Counted from the stretch's first letter, positions 1 to 6,701 are shown. The stretch: 9,423 nt of DNA from Firmicutes bacterium UBA3941 (GCA_002385665.1 DGDX01000004.1:34470-43892), one strand, 5' to 3'. Notes: a model not told the origin generated them from the letters alone. Numbers and translations are program-made.

Positions 1-509
1 CTATACTTTTGACAAAAAAACTAGGATTCAGTCAGGGTAGTATAGCCCTATTTCCCATGATACAATCGGGAATAATGCTTCTGGTCTTATTATTTGTGAT
101 GCCCATAATCGGAAGATTGAGTTTTAAAAAACCGCTGTTGGCATCCTTTGTTTCCTTAATTATAAGTAATCTGCTCTTGGTTGTATCTCCTGATAGGAGT
201 TATATAGTGTTAATTATTTCCACTATATTTATGGCTTTTGGGACTGCCATATCTTTTCCCCTTGTGGAATCAATATTAGCCAACGCTATAGGTGACAAAG
301 AAAGAGCAAAAACTATGTCCATCCTCCACGTTATGCTCTTTGCCATAACAGCGCCCTTTGGATATATAGGAGGGCTACTTGCATCTGTATCTGAGGAACT
401 ACCATTTGTTATGATGAGCTTAATATTTCTTGTCTGTATATTCTTAATCTTGGTTTTGGACAGACTAAAAGATACGACTAAACATTCAGAGAACGGATTG
501 GAACAATAA
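1..509 (+). CDS. MFS transporter, C-terminal part (5' end cut by window)
   Basis: This is the C-terminal portion of an integral membrane transporter, most likely of the major facilitator superfamily. The frame is open to the left edge (first complete codon at base 3), so the real start lies outside the window; the TTG at base 9 has no ribosome binding site within view. About 168 residues are visible. They form roughly five hydrophobic helices separated by short charged loops. These include a basic loop (GRLSFKKP) after the first helix and the acidic/basic loop GDKERAK before the fourth, as in the cytoplasmic loops of the C-terminal six-helix bundle of MFS proteins. The tail is short, polar and cytoplasmic. 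The substrate cannot be told; drug/multidrug efflux is common for such proteins but is only a guess. The family call rests on helix spacing and loop character, not on a diagnostic motif. Confidence 0.75.
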   Translation, partial: ILLTKKLGFSQGSIALFPMIQSGIMLLVLLFVMPIIGRLSFKKPLLASFVSLIISNLLLVVSPDRSYIVLIISTIFMAFGTAISFPLVESILANAIGDKERAKTMSILHVMLFAITAPFGYIGGLLASVSEELPFVMMSLIFLVCIFLILVLDRLKDTTKHSENGLEQ

Positions 510-517
510 AAATTTCC

Positions 518-546
518 TTGAATTTCCCACGTGACTTTGGTATGAT
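518..546 (+). promoter_or_regulatory. Probable sigma-A promoter of the ECF S-component gene
   Basis: TTGAAT (518-523) and TATGAT (541-546) are separated by exactly 17 bp, a good match to the housekeeping consensus. Transcription would start near 553, leaving a leader of about 110 nt before the TTG start at 664. It lies just past the MFS stop codon, so the S-component gene can be expressed independently of its upstream neighbour. Confidence 0.55.
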
Positions 547-650
547 AATTACCATAAATCTATGGCTAACATCCGAATGGAGTTGGACTATAGAACAAAT
601 AGATATCTAATACGTTGATGCTGTCAGGTATCCGCATTAGGAACTTGAAC

Positions 651-655
651 GGGGG
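651..655 (+). promoter_or_regulatory. Ribosome binding site fixing the TTG start at 664
   Basis: The GGGGG run ends 8 nt before TTG 664, an ideal spacing. An ATG at 657 lies too close to it and opens a frame that stops after eight codons, so the rare TTG codon is the supported start. Confidence 0.55.
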
Positions 656-663
656 TATGTCAA

Positions 664-1266
664 TTGAAGTTTACGACACGTAAATTAGCGGTTATTGGTA
701 TGTTGGGTGGTATATCGATCATGTTGGAATTTGGTGGACTGGGGATTATTCAGCTACCCTTTCTGCCGGTGCAAGTTACTATTATGCATATACCAACCAT
801 CATAGGTGCAATAGTCGAAGGTCCTATAGTGGGACTATTCATAGGCCTAATTTTTGGTGGTTTCAGCATGTATCGTGCCTTTACTCAGCCAAGTATTTTG
901 TCGGTAGCATTTATGAATCCGATGGTCTCAATATTACCCAGGTTGGCTATCGCCTTGACTAGCTATTATTCTTTTCAGGCTATAAAAAAGCTTTTTAAGG
1001 GAAATATTCAAAAGAGAATAGCTTTAAGTACTATGGTAGCCTCTGCCGTAGGAACATTGACAAACACTATTGGGGTGTTGGGCATAGCCTATATATTGTA
1101 CAAGGACCTATTAGCAAAGATGCTGAATGTTGAACCATCAATGGTAGGTAAAGCTGTAATATATGGGGTTGCAATACCGAACGGGGTTCCGGAGGCAATT
1201 GCCGCCGTGCTGATTATAACGCCAATAGTTCAAGCACTAAGGAAGTTATACAAGACTGATTTTTAA
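664..1266 (+). CDS. panT: ECF transporter S component, probably pantothenate-specific (PanT-like)
   Basis: This is the substrate-binding membrane subunit of an energy-coupling factor vitamin transporter. It would work with the shared EcfA/EcfA'/EcfT module encoded elsewhere. The 200-residue length and about six hydrophobic helices (approximately 7-25, 37-55, 56-70, 80-105, 118-145, 165-190) match S components. The segment MHIPTIIGAIVEGPIVGLFI (residues 41-60), with its HIP and EGPIVG pattern, is typical of the Pfam ECF_trnsprt group that contains PanT, HmpT and FolT. Helix 1 carries small residues (GMLGG) as expected for docking to EcfT. Substrate assignment is inferred mainly from context: the next gene is pantothenate kinase coaX, so pantothenate is the natural ligand. 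The start is TTG with a GGGGG Shine-Dalgarno 8 nt upstream. The gene ends 19 bp before a strong intrinsic terminator. A folate or hydroxymethylpyrimidine S component is the main alternative. Confidence 0.8.
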   Translation: MKFTTRKLAVIGMLGGISIMLEFGGLGIIQLPFLPVQVTIMHIPTIIGAIVEGPIVGLFIGLIFGGFSMYRAFTQPSILSVAFMNPMVSILPRLAIALTSYYSFQAIKKLFKGNIQKRIALSTMVASAVGTLTNTIGVLGIAYILYKDLLAKMLNVEPSMVGKAVIYGVAIPNGVPEAIAAVLIITPIVQALRKLYKTDF

Positions 1267-1285
1267 TAGATTGATAGGTTATAGC

Positions 1286-1315
1286 GGGCAGGGAGGTTTC
1301 CCTGCCCATATTTTT
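1286..1315 (+). terminator. Intrinsic terminator after the S-component gene
   Basis: A perfect 9-bp GC-rich stem (GGGCAGGGA, 1286-1294, pairing with TCCCTGCCC, 1299-1307) closes a GGTT loop and is followed within 3 nt by TTTTT (1311-1315). It sits between the S-component stop and the coaX ribosome binding site, so coaX would depend on read-through or on a promoter inside the upstream gene. Confidence 0.85.
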
Positions 1316-1336
1316 ACAGGAAGGGTGTAAGAAGTT

Positions 1337-2110
1337 ATGATTTTAGTAATTGATATTGGTAATACCAACGCAGTACTGGGAGTTTATAGTGGCTCAAAAC
1401 TGGTAACAAGCTGGAGATTGACTACGGATAGAAATAAGACGGGTGATGAATTAGGTATACTAGTGATGGACCTGTTTAGATATAGTAAGGTGACCAATAG
1501 GGATATAAAGGGGATAATCATTTCTTCAGTAGTACCTACCTTAATGGATGCTTTGGAATTGATGTGTAAGAAATATTTTGGGATTGAGCCTATGGTAGTA
1601 GGGCCGGGAATAAAGACCGGTATGAATATCCGAGTTGATAACCCCAAAGAGGTAGGCGCTGATAGAATAGTCAATGCTATTGCCGCCTATGAAGCTTACG
1701 GCGGTCCCTTGGTAATTATTGATTTTGGTACAGCTACTACATTTTGTGCTGTGTCAGCCCAGGGAGAATATCTGGGAGGATGCATTTCAACAGGTATTAA
1801 AATCTCAACTGAGGCTCTATTCCAATATGCCGCGAAGCTGCCCCGAATCGAACTAATTAAACCGGACCATGTAATTGGGAAAAATACAGTAGAGAGTATG
1901 CAAGCGGGTATTGTATATGGTTATATTGGTCAGGTTGACTATATAGTTTGCCGTATGAAGAAGGAATTAAATGCGCCAAACGCTAAGGTCATAGCAACTG
2001 GAGGATTGGCTGATTTAATAGCCAAAGAATCTGAAACAGTAGACATAATTGATAAGAATTTGACACTAGAGGGTTTGAGAATAATATATGAAAGGAATCA
2101 GGAGCGATAG
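1337..2110 (+). CDS. coaX: Type III pantothenate kinase CoaX
   Basis: CoaX phosphorylates pantothenate with ATP to give 4'-phosphopantothenate, the first step of coenzyme A synthesis, in the cytoplasm. At 257 residues it is the usual length and full. It belongs to the ASKHA (actin/sugar-kinase) fold. The N-terminal phosphate loop [10 protein letters not shown] starts at residue 6. [11 protein letters not shown] (residues 107-117) carries the conserved acidic residue D109. DFGTATT (129-135) is the second nucleotide-binding segment. The tail has ATGGLA (220-225) and ends in IIYERN, as in Bacillus CoaX. The segment after GG reads [12 protein letters not shown], where Bacillus-type enzymes, as I recall them, have IAPGI. 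The start ATG has AGGAAGGG at 1318-1325. The S-component gene lies 70 bp upstream across a terminator, linking vitamin uptake and phosphorylation. Type III kinases are generally not feedback-inhibited by CoA. Confidence 0.97.
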   Translation: MILVIDIGNTNAVLGVYSGSKLVTSWRLTTDRNKTGDELGILVMDLFRYSKVTNRDIKGIIISSVVPTLMDALELMCKKYFGIEPMVVGPGIKTGMNIRVDNPKEVGADRIVNAIAAYEAYGGPLVIIDFGTATTFCAVSAQGEYLGGCISTGIKISTEALFQYAAKLPRIELIKPDHVIGKNTVESMQAGIVYGYIGQVDYIVCRMKKELNAPNAKVIATGGLADLIAKESETVDIIDKNLTLEGLRIIYERNQER

Positions 2111-2170
2111 ATATGAATGGGGGTTCCTTTGGGGTAATGAAATTCAACCGATAACCATGGAACTGCTAAA

Positions 2171-2199
2171 TTTACAAAATATCTGCTTCGTGTTATTAT
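2171..2199 (+). promoter_or_regulatory. Candidate promoter in front of the membrane protein gene
   Basis: TTTACA (2171-2176) and TATTAT (2194-2199) are 17 bp apart, close to sigma-A consensus. The -10 box overlaps the ATG at 2198, so a transcript from here (start near 2206) could not use that codon. This favours the ATG at 2261, which has a strong ribosome binding site. Confidence 0.5.
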
Positions 2200-2244
2200 G
2201 ATGAATATTGATGTAGACAATGGCGATAACGTAAGGGTGCAGCC

Positions 2245-2256
2245 AGGAGTGGGGGG
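2245..2256 (+). promoter_or_regulatory. Ribosome binding site deciding the start at 2261
   Basis: AGGAGTGGGGGG ends 4 nt before ATG 2261, with its AGGAG core 11 nt away. The alternative ATGs at 2198 and 2201 have no purine-rich tract upstream. Confidence 0.5.
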
Positions 2257-2260
2257 TCCT

Positions 2261-2803
2261 ATGTTGAATACATTATTGCGACTTTTATCCTATATTTTGA
2301 CCAGGTTGACTGTTTTTGCGATTATAGCAATATTAATTATTTTAGCCATATTTATAGGCTACGATTGGGCTAATATCTATGTGATTACCAATGAAGGTTT
2401 GGCTCAGCGCGCGGAAACGGTACTCAAGGGTGAAGATACTTCAGAGCTCATCAAATTTTATACACAGGATTTTCTTGATAGGGACCCGTTGTTGTCCAGA
2501 GCTCCATATGAAAAATTTGATATTTCCAATTATGATCACCGGATAAGGATCAAGATGCTATGGGTATGGCCCTGGGAAAACAAGACCAAGGTAAAAGTAG
2601 AAGAGATAATCAACGGTATTGAAGGTAGCGTTAAGGATGAAGAATCCGGAGATATTCCTATACCTCCTTGGGATAATGGTGAAAAGATTGTTATATTAGA
2701 AAAGGATGGCAGATGGAAGATAGATAATGTACTCCTCACTAAACCCATTAAGTTGGAAACTAAAAAGGAAAATATCAAATCAGATGAGGGGAACCAGGAT
2801 TAA
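2261..2803 (+). CDS. Unrecognised single-pass membrane protein with an extracytoplasmic domain
   Basis: I do not recognise a named family. From ATG 2261 the product is 180 residues. It has a short N-terminus with basic residues (R7, R15), one strongly hydrophobic helix (about residues 13-33), then a soluble domain that by the positive-inside rule should face outside. The domain begins with a helical part (NEGLAQRAETVLKGED, SELIKFYTQDFL). It continues with alternating strands, including RIRIKMLWVWPW, KTKVKVEEIING and KIVILEKDGRWKIDNVLL. The final 'DGRWKIDNV' pattern resembles NTF2-like cystatin-fold domains of Gram-positive membrane proteins; this is inference. The C-terminus is charged. The same frame is open upstream to ATG 2198 (201 residues), but that codon overlaps a probable -10 box and lacks a ribosome binding site. 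It lies between coaX and dusB with no evident functional link to either. Confidence 0.75.
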   Translation: MLNTLLRLLSYILTRLTVFAIIAILIILAIFIGYDWANIYVITNEGLAQRAETVLKGEDTSELIKFYTQDFLDRDPLLSRAPYEKFDISNYDHRIRIKMLWVWPWENKTKVKVEEIINGIEGSVKDEESGDIPIPPWDNGEKIVILEKDGRWKIDNVLLTKPIKLETKKENIKSDEGNQD

Positions 2804-2822
2804 GCCGCATAGCGTTGCGGCT
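2803..2822 (+). terminator. Possible weak terminator or stem-loop before dusB
   Basis: A perfect 7-bp stem AGCCGCA (2803-2809) / TGCGGCT (2816-2822) has a 6-nt loop and starts at the last base of the upstream stop codon. It is followed by GTTTCTATTA, only a poor T-tract, so termination would be partial at best; it may instead protect the 3' end of the upstream message. Confidence 0.4.
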
Positions 2823-2878
2823 GTTTCTATTAATACCAGATTGTAAAGGATCGATTCTATTTTGGAAAGGGATATTAC

Positions 2879-3862
2879 ATGATACAAAAGGATTTGACTA
2901 TAGGCGGATTAAAACTACCCAACAATATAGTATTAGCGCCTATGGCAGGGATAACTGATATGCCCTTCCGCTTGATATGCAAAGGCTATGGCTGCGGTAT
3001 GATGTATACTGAGATGGTAAGCGCTAAAGGTTTATACTATGGAAGTGAAAGGACAGGGGATTTATTACAAGTACATTCGACAGAGCATCCCATAGGTGTT
3101 CAGATATTTGGTTCCGAACCTGAGATAATGGCTATGATGGCCGAAAGAATATCAGAGCTGGACATTGAACTAATTGATATAAATATGGGATGTCCCGCGC
3201 CTAAGATAACAAAGAACGGGCAAGGATCAGCCCTTATGAAAGATCCTGCAAGGGTTGGTAAGATAATCAAAGCTGTAGTTAAAAGGTCATCTAAACCGGT
3301 TACAGTAAAAATTCGAAAAGGATGGGATGATTCACAAATAAATGCGGTGGAGATTGCCAAGATAGCCCAAGACGAGGGTGCATCGGCCATAACAGTACAT
3401 GGTAGGACACGGGAGCAATTCTATTCAGGCAAGGCCGATTGGGATATAATCACACAGGTTAGGGAAGCTGTTGATATACCCGTAATAGGAAATGGGGATG
3501 TTTTTACACCTGAGGCTGCCCTCCAAATGCTTAAGGAGACAGGATGTCATGGGGTAATGGTAGCCAGGGGAGCCCAAGGGCGGCCCTGGATATTCGAGGG
3601 AATTATCCACTATTTAAAAACAGGCAATAAGCTAGAGGAACCTTCAGTTTCTGAGAGGATAAACATAGCGGTTAAGCATCTAAATCTGGCAGTAAAGCTT
3701 AAAGGTGAAAAACTGGGGGTCATAGAGATGAGAAAGCACTTGGCATGGTATTTAAAAGGCATGAAAAATGCAAATACCATAAAGAACAAATTAAACTCCC
3801 TGGAGAATAGTGAACAGATACAAAACACCCTTTTCGAATACTTGGAAAGAGAGTATAATTAA
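2879..3862 (+). CDS. dusB: tRNA-dihydrouridine synthase B
   Basis: This FMN-dependent enzyme reduces specific uridines in the D-loop of tRNA to dihydrouridine using NADPH. The 327-residue protein is full length for the DusB/NifR3 family. The N-terminal TIM barrel opens with NIVLAPMAGITDMPFR (residues 16-31). Its FMN contacts follow, including YTEMVSAKGL (43-52). The catalytic cysteine is C105 in INMGCPAPK. VTVKIRKGW (141-149), ITVHGRTREQFYSG (171-184) and PVIGNGDV (201-208) are the further flavin and phosphate-binding segments. MVARGAQGRPWIF (227-239) closes the barrel, followed by the C-terminal helical RNA-binding domain (about 245-327). The ATG is preceded by GGAAAGGGA (2864-2872), 6 nt away. 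It is placed upstream of greA and lysS, as in many Firmicutes, but two genes are inserted between them here. Confidence 0.97.
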   Translation: MIQKDLTIGGLKLPNNIVLAPMAGITDMPFRLICKGYGCGMMYTEMVSAKGLYYGSERTGDLLQVHSTEHPIGVQIFGSEPEIMAMMAERISELDIELIDINMGCPAPKITKNGQGSALMKDPARVGKIIKAVVKRSSKPVTVKIRKGWDDSQINAVEIAKIAQDEGASAITVHGRTREQFYSGKADWDIITQVREAVDIPVIGNGDVFTPEAALQMLKETGCHGVMVARGAQGRPWIFEGIIHYLKTGNKLEEPSVSERINIAVKHLNLAVKLKGEKLGVIEMRKHLAWYLKGMKNANTIKNKLNSLENSEQIQNTLFEYLEREYN

Positions 3863-3922
3863 GGCAGGAATGTATTTTGATATCCGTGACTTGGGAGATT
3901 AGCAGTATTGAACCTAATATAC

Positions 3923-3929
3923 GAGGGGG
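3923..3929 (+). promoter_or_regulatory. Ribosome binding site fixing the start at 3935
   Basis: GAGGGGG ends 5 nt before ATG 3935. A TTG at 3908 lies in the same frame but has no purine tract in front and would place this Shine-Dalgarno inside the coding sequence, so ATG 3935 is preferred. Confidence 0.6.
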
Positions 3930-3934
3930 TACTT

Positions 3935-4840
3935 ATGAAGAGAATCGTAAGCATAAGTATAGGTTCGTCAACCAGAGATCATAGGGTTGAAACAGAAATA
4001 CTTGGAGAGAAGTTCTTAATAGAAAGAATAGGGACAAATGGAGATATAGGGAAAGCGATTGAGATAGTAAAAGACCTGGACGGTAAAGTTGATGTTTTTG
4101 GAATGGGCGGTATCGACTTGTTTCTCTACGGTCGTAAGAATAAGCGCTATCTTCTAAGATCAGCGTTGCCTATTCTCAAGGCTGCTGTTAAAACACCAAT
4201 TGTTGATGGGTCGGGTTTAAAAAATACTTTGGAGAGAAGGGTAGTGAAGTTCGTAAATGAAGAATACAATATACCCTTTGCAGATAAAAAAGTTTTATTG
4301 GTGTGTGGAATGGATAGATTTGGAATGGCTGAGACTTTTGAAACCCTAGGCAGTAAGGTCACTTATGGAGATCTCATATTTGCATTGGGTATAAAAATAC
4401 CTATAAACAACTTAAAAACTCTACATACCATAGCAGCCATCTTTATGCCTATAGTCAGCAGGATGCCATTTAAACTGCTCTACCCCACTGGAGATAACCA
4501 GGATCAAAATATACCAAAGTATCATAAGTATTACCATAATGCTGATATTATAGCCGGTGATTTCATATATATAAAGAAACACATTCCTCTGGAGATGGAA
4601 GGCAAAATTATTATCACAAATACAGTTACTCTTGATGATATAGATTTTCTAAGAGAACGGGGAATTAAGATGCTGATCACCTCAACCCCCGAATTAAATG
4701 GGAGATCTTTTGGCACCAATGTAATTGAGGCGGTTCTATTAAGCTTGATTGATGGAAGAATGCAGGAGGCTACACCGGAAGTTTATGAAGACTTAATCAA
4801 TAAAAGTGGATTTAAGCATCGGGTCGAGATACTAAATTAG
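3935..4840 (+). CDS. Conserved dehydrogenase-like protein (family sometimes labelled quinate 5-dehydrogenase)
   Basis: From ATG 3935 the protein has 301 residues and no signal peptide; a hydrophobic patch near 162-175 is too short and mixed to be a clear membrane helix. The N-terminus (KRIVSISIGSSTRDHRVE) is followed by DVFGMGGIDLFLY (53-65) and then by PIVDGSGLKNTLERR (88-102). KKVLLVCGMDRFGMAETF (118-135) leads into VTYGDLIFALG (142-152), and the pair looks like the first two strands of a Rossmann-type fold. ADIIAGDF (203-210) and KIIITNTVT (224-232) are two further strands with a likely phosphate-binding turn. TSTPELNGRSFGTNVIEA (249-266) ends the conserved core. From memory, close relatives in Clostridia carry the label quinate 5-dehydrogenase, but I see no classic shikimate/quinate dehydrogenase Lys-Asp dyad and no quinate genes nearby, so the label is doubtful. 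The next gene starts 25 bp downstream, suggesting co-transcription and a joint role. Confidence 0.85.
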   Translation: MKRIVSISIGSSTRDHRVETEILGEKFLIERIGTNGDIGKAIEIVKDLDGKVDVFGMGGIDLFLYGRKNKRYLLRSALPILKAAVKTPIVDGSGLKNTLERRVVKFVNEEYNIPFADKKVLLVCGMDRFGMAETFETLGSKVTYGDLIFALGIKIPINNLKTLHTIAAIFMPIVSRMPFKLLYPTGDNQDQNIPKYHKYYHNADIIAGDFIYIKKHIPLEMEGKIIITNTVTLDDIDFLRERGIKMLITSTPELNGRSFGTNVIEAVLLSLIDGRMQEATPEVYEDLINKSGFKHRVEILN

Positions 4841-4865
4841 GTTTTAATGAAAGGGGCCATAGCCA

Positions 4866-5924
4866 ATGGAGCAATTTGTACTGATAGGTATGCCAGATGA
4901 AGGGCATAGGTATATAAAAGGACATCCACTACTAAAGTTACTGCCTGTTAAATGGGCTAGAGCTATGATCCCCAAGACCAAGGTTAAGCTTACTGAAATT
5001 ATATATGACAAGGACAACCGACATCAACTGGGATACATTTTAGATGTACCCGGTTTTTTTATTGATTGGGACAAACATGAGAATTCAGATCGGATTAGAA
5101 TCATAAACAGCTTGATCGGGTTACTTCGGGCAAAAGGCATTAGGATCCTGGTCTTTCCTTTATGGAGAGAGGTCATCTCCATGGAAGAAAAAGAATATCT
5201 TGAAGAATTTATAACTATATTGGATGGTGGATTAATCAAATTGATTTCACTTGTGGCTACAGTAGAAAAGCTATTGGCAATACTTAATGTTAAGCCTCAT
5301 GAAATTGAAATAGGTATATGGGGTGCAGATAACGCCATAGGCCGTGTATGGACAGAGCTTCTGGCACCTCGGGTTAATTATTTGGTTATTGGCGGACAGA
5401 CTAAAGAGATCCTGGTGGAGTTAGGTAATAATATTTTCCACGAAACGGGTCTGTCATGTCATATATCTACGGATCCAAACTTATGTCTGAATAACAAATC
5501 AATGGCAATTCTGTGTACGATCCACAAGATAAGGGAAGCACCACACAACACCTGTATAATTATATCATCCAGCGGAACATCAATTGCCTCTTTAAGCATG
5601 GGAGAAAATAATGGGAGTACCCTGTTTATAGAATCGGGTTGGTTTAGCTTACCACAAACTATGGTTCCCGCTAATAACCTTGGAGTGTGGGAGCTAATGG
5701 GTATAACGGAGGCTATACTTTTTATTAGGGACAGATCATATCGTGATTATTTAATGGAAAAATCCCTTACGCTAGATAATCTTAGAGTTATAAAGGAAAT
5801 TATAGAGAAAAGCGGTATTAAATTTTCAGGTATGATTTCAAATGGGAAGATCCTATCTTATGATGGCTTCCGGAGGCTCTATTTTGGAAAGCACCTTGAC
5901 AAACAGAATGATGCTATTCTATAA
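4866..5924 (+). CDS. Rossmann-fold protein resembling long-chain acyl-ACP reductase, function unknown
   Basis: This is a 352-residue cytoplasmic protein, without signal peptide or clear membrane helix. Residues 149-165 (IGIWGADNAIGRVWTEL) form a glycine-rich nucleotide-binding turn after a strand, followed by YLVIGGQTKEILVELGNNI (172-190). This is the layout of a Rossmann domain that binds NAD(P). The overall plan matches cyanobacterial acyl-ACP reductase as I remember it. The N-terminus begins FVLIG. A segment KGIRILVFP (90-98) precedes the domain. STLFIESGWFSLP (251-263) corresponds to the reductase's PCLIVDGGYPKNL. VWELMGITEAILF (274-286) corresponds to the tail helix with FAEAILLEF. In that alignment the catalytic cysteine position is T252, so classical thioester reduction is questionable. 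GAAAGGGG (4849-4856) precedes the ATG, and the dehydrogenase-like gene ends 25 bp upstream. The homology is inferred by eye. Confidence 0.8.
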   Translation: MEQFVLIGMPDEGHRYIKGHPLLKLLPVKWARAMIPKTKVKLTEIIYDKDNRHQLGYILDVPGFFIDWDKHENSDRIRIINSLIGLLRAKGIRILVFPLWREVISMEEKEYLEEFITILDGGLIKLISLVATVEKLLAILNVKPHEIEIGIWGADNAIGRVWTELLAPRVNYLVIGGQTKEILVELGNNIFHETGLSCHISTDPNLCLNNKSMAILCTIHKIREAPHNTCIIISSSGTSIASLSMGENNGSTLFIESGWFSLPQTMVPANNLGVWELMGITEAILFIRDRSYRDYLMEKSLTLDNLRVIKEIIEKSGIKFSGMISNGKILSYDGFRRLYFGKHLDKQNDAIL

Positions 5925-5948
5925 TATATTCAAAAAAGTAAGGGGAAA

Positions 5949-5983
5949 AAGCACTGGTGCCGCTTTTGCTGCTTTCAGTGCTT
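5949..5983. repeat. Inverted repeat downstream of the AAR-like gene
   Basis: AAGCACTG (5949-5956) and CAGTGCTT (5976-5983) are perfect complements around a 19-nt loop. On the + strand no T-run follows. On the - strand the stem is followed by TTT, so it reads better as a terminator there, although no - strand gene is apparent. It may act as a weak 3' boundary for the operon before the greA promoter. Confidence 0.4.
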
Positions 5984-6075
5984 ATTGTATTGCTACTCAA
6001 TAGAGTATAAATTAGTATTAATAACCCTTAGTATAAAAGAAAAATATAGGCATATAATTATCATCATAATATCTC

Positions 6076-6104
6076 TTGCCGATGTGAAGGGATGTTTTTA
6101 TATA
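6076..6104 (+). promoter_or_regulatory. Probable greA promoter
   Basis: TTGCCG (6076-6081) and TATATA (6099-6104) are 17 bp apart. Transcription would start near 6111, about 37 nt ahead of the greA ATG, which fits a short untranslated leader containing the ribosome binding site. Confidence 0.5.
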
Positions 6105-6133
6105 CCAAATATTGGCAGACGCAATAAAATAAA

Positions 6134-6139
6134 GGGGAG
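6134..6139 (+). promoter_or_regulatory. greA ribosome binding site
   Basis: GGGGAG ends 8 nt before ATG 6148. A TTG at 6142 in the same frame is only 2 nt from it and is therefore rejected as the start. Confidence 0.6.
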
Positions 6140-6147
6140 ACTTGGTA

Positions 6148-6624
6148 ATGGTTAATAAAGAAACTCTATTGACTCATGAAGGCGTAATGAAACTGGAACA
6201 AGAACTGAATTATTTGAAGACGGTAAGGAGAAGACAGATAGCTGAGAGGATAAAACAAGCCATTGCTTTTGGCGATCTTAGCGAGAATTCTGAATATGAT
6301 GAAGTCAAGAATGAACAAGCCTTCATAGAAGGACGAATAGTTACCCTCGAAAATATGCTTAGAAATGCAAGAATTATAGATGATGAGGATATTTCTACTG
6401 ATATTGTCAGTATTGGCTCTACCGTTAAAATTCTTGATATAGAATATGATGAGGTTATGGAATATACTATTGTAGGATCTGCTGAAGCTGATCCTGGACA
6501 GAACAAGATATCCAATGAATCACCCGTGGGTAGGGCACTGATCGGACAGAAGATAAATTCAGTGGTCGATGTACATGTACCCGATGGGGTTATAAAATTG
6601 AAAATATTAGAGATTAAAAAATAA
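6148..6624 (+). CDS. greA: Transcription elongation factor GreA
   Basis: GreA enters the secondary channel of RNA polymerase and stimulates cleavage of backtracked transcripts so that elongation resumes. The protein from ATG 6148 has 158 residues, the normal family length. The N-terminal coiled-coil hairpin covers about residues 10-75. It starts [13 protein letters not shown] and carries the tip motif [14 protein letters not shown] (41-54), with acidic residues D43 and E46 that coordinate the catalytic magnesium. [11 protein letters not shown] (61-71) is the returning helix. The C-terminal FKBP-like domain shows VGSAEADP (109-116) and [13 protein letters not shown] (121-133). It ends in [13 protein letters not shown]. 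The usual GD after the SPVGRAL helix is replaced by NS (137-138), a minor variation. A promoter is visible 44 bp upstream, and lysS follows after 221 bp. Confidence 0.97.
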   Translation: MVNKETLLTHEGVMKLEQELNYLKTVRRRQIAERIKQAIAFGDLSENSEYDEVKNEQAFIEGRIVTLENMLRNARIIDDEDISTDIVSIGSTVKILDIEYDEVMEYTIVGSAEADPGQNKISNESPVGRALIGQKINSVVDVHVPDGVIKLKILEIKK

Positions 6625-6642
6625 AATATCAAATCATCCAAA

Positions 6643-6665
6643 CCACTGGCCCCATAGGACAGTGG
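6643..6665 (+). terminator. Possible weak stem-loop after greA
   Basis: CCACTG (6643-6648) and CAGTGG (6660-6665) pair perfectly around an 11-nt loop 18 bp after the greA stop codon. No T-run follows, so it would be a pause or a stabilising 3' stem rather than an efficient terminator. Confidence 0.3.
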
Positions 6666-6701
6666 CTTGATTATGTATATATGTCCATAAACGGCATTTT
6701 A

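Noticed and set aside
553..650. Tetrahydrofolate or preQ1 riboswitch before the S-component gene
   Set aside because: The conserved cores of these riboswitches, as I know them, are not present, and only short pairings can be drawn.
2113..2154. 13-codon open frame (MNGGSFGVMKFNR) just after coaX with AGGAG 8 nt upstream
   Set aside because: The spacing is suggestive, but the AGGAG lies inside the coaX end, the peptide shows no attenuator-like residue run, and there is no downstream structure to suggest a leader-peptide mechanism.
6210..6641. 143-codon open frame on the - strand opposite greA
   Set aside because: It mirrors the greA coding sequence, has a low-complexity Ser/Ile-rich translation and shows no recognisable domain, so it is a shadow.
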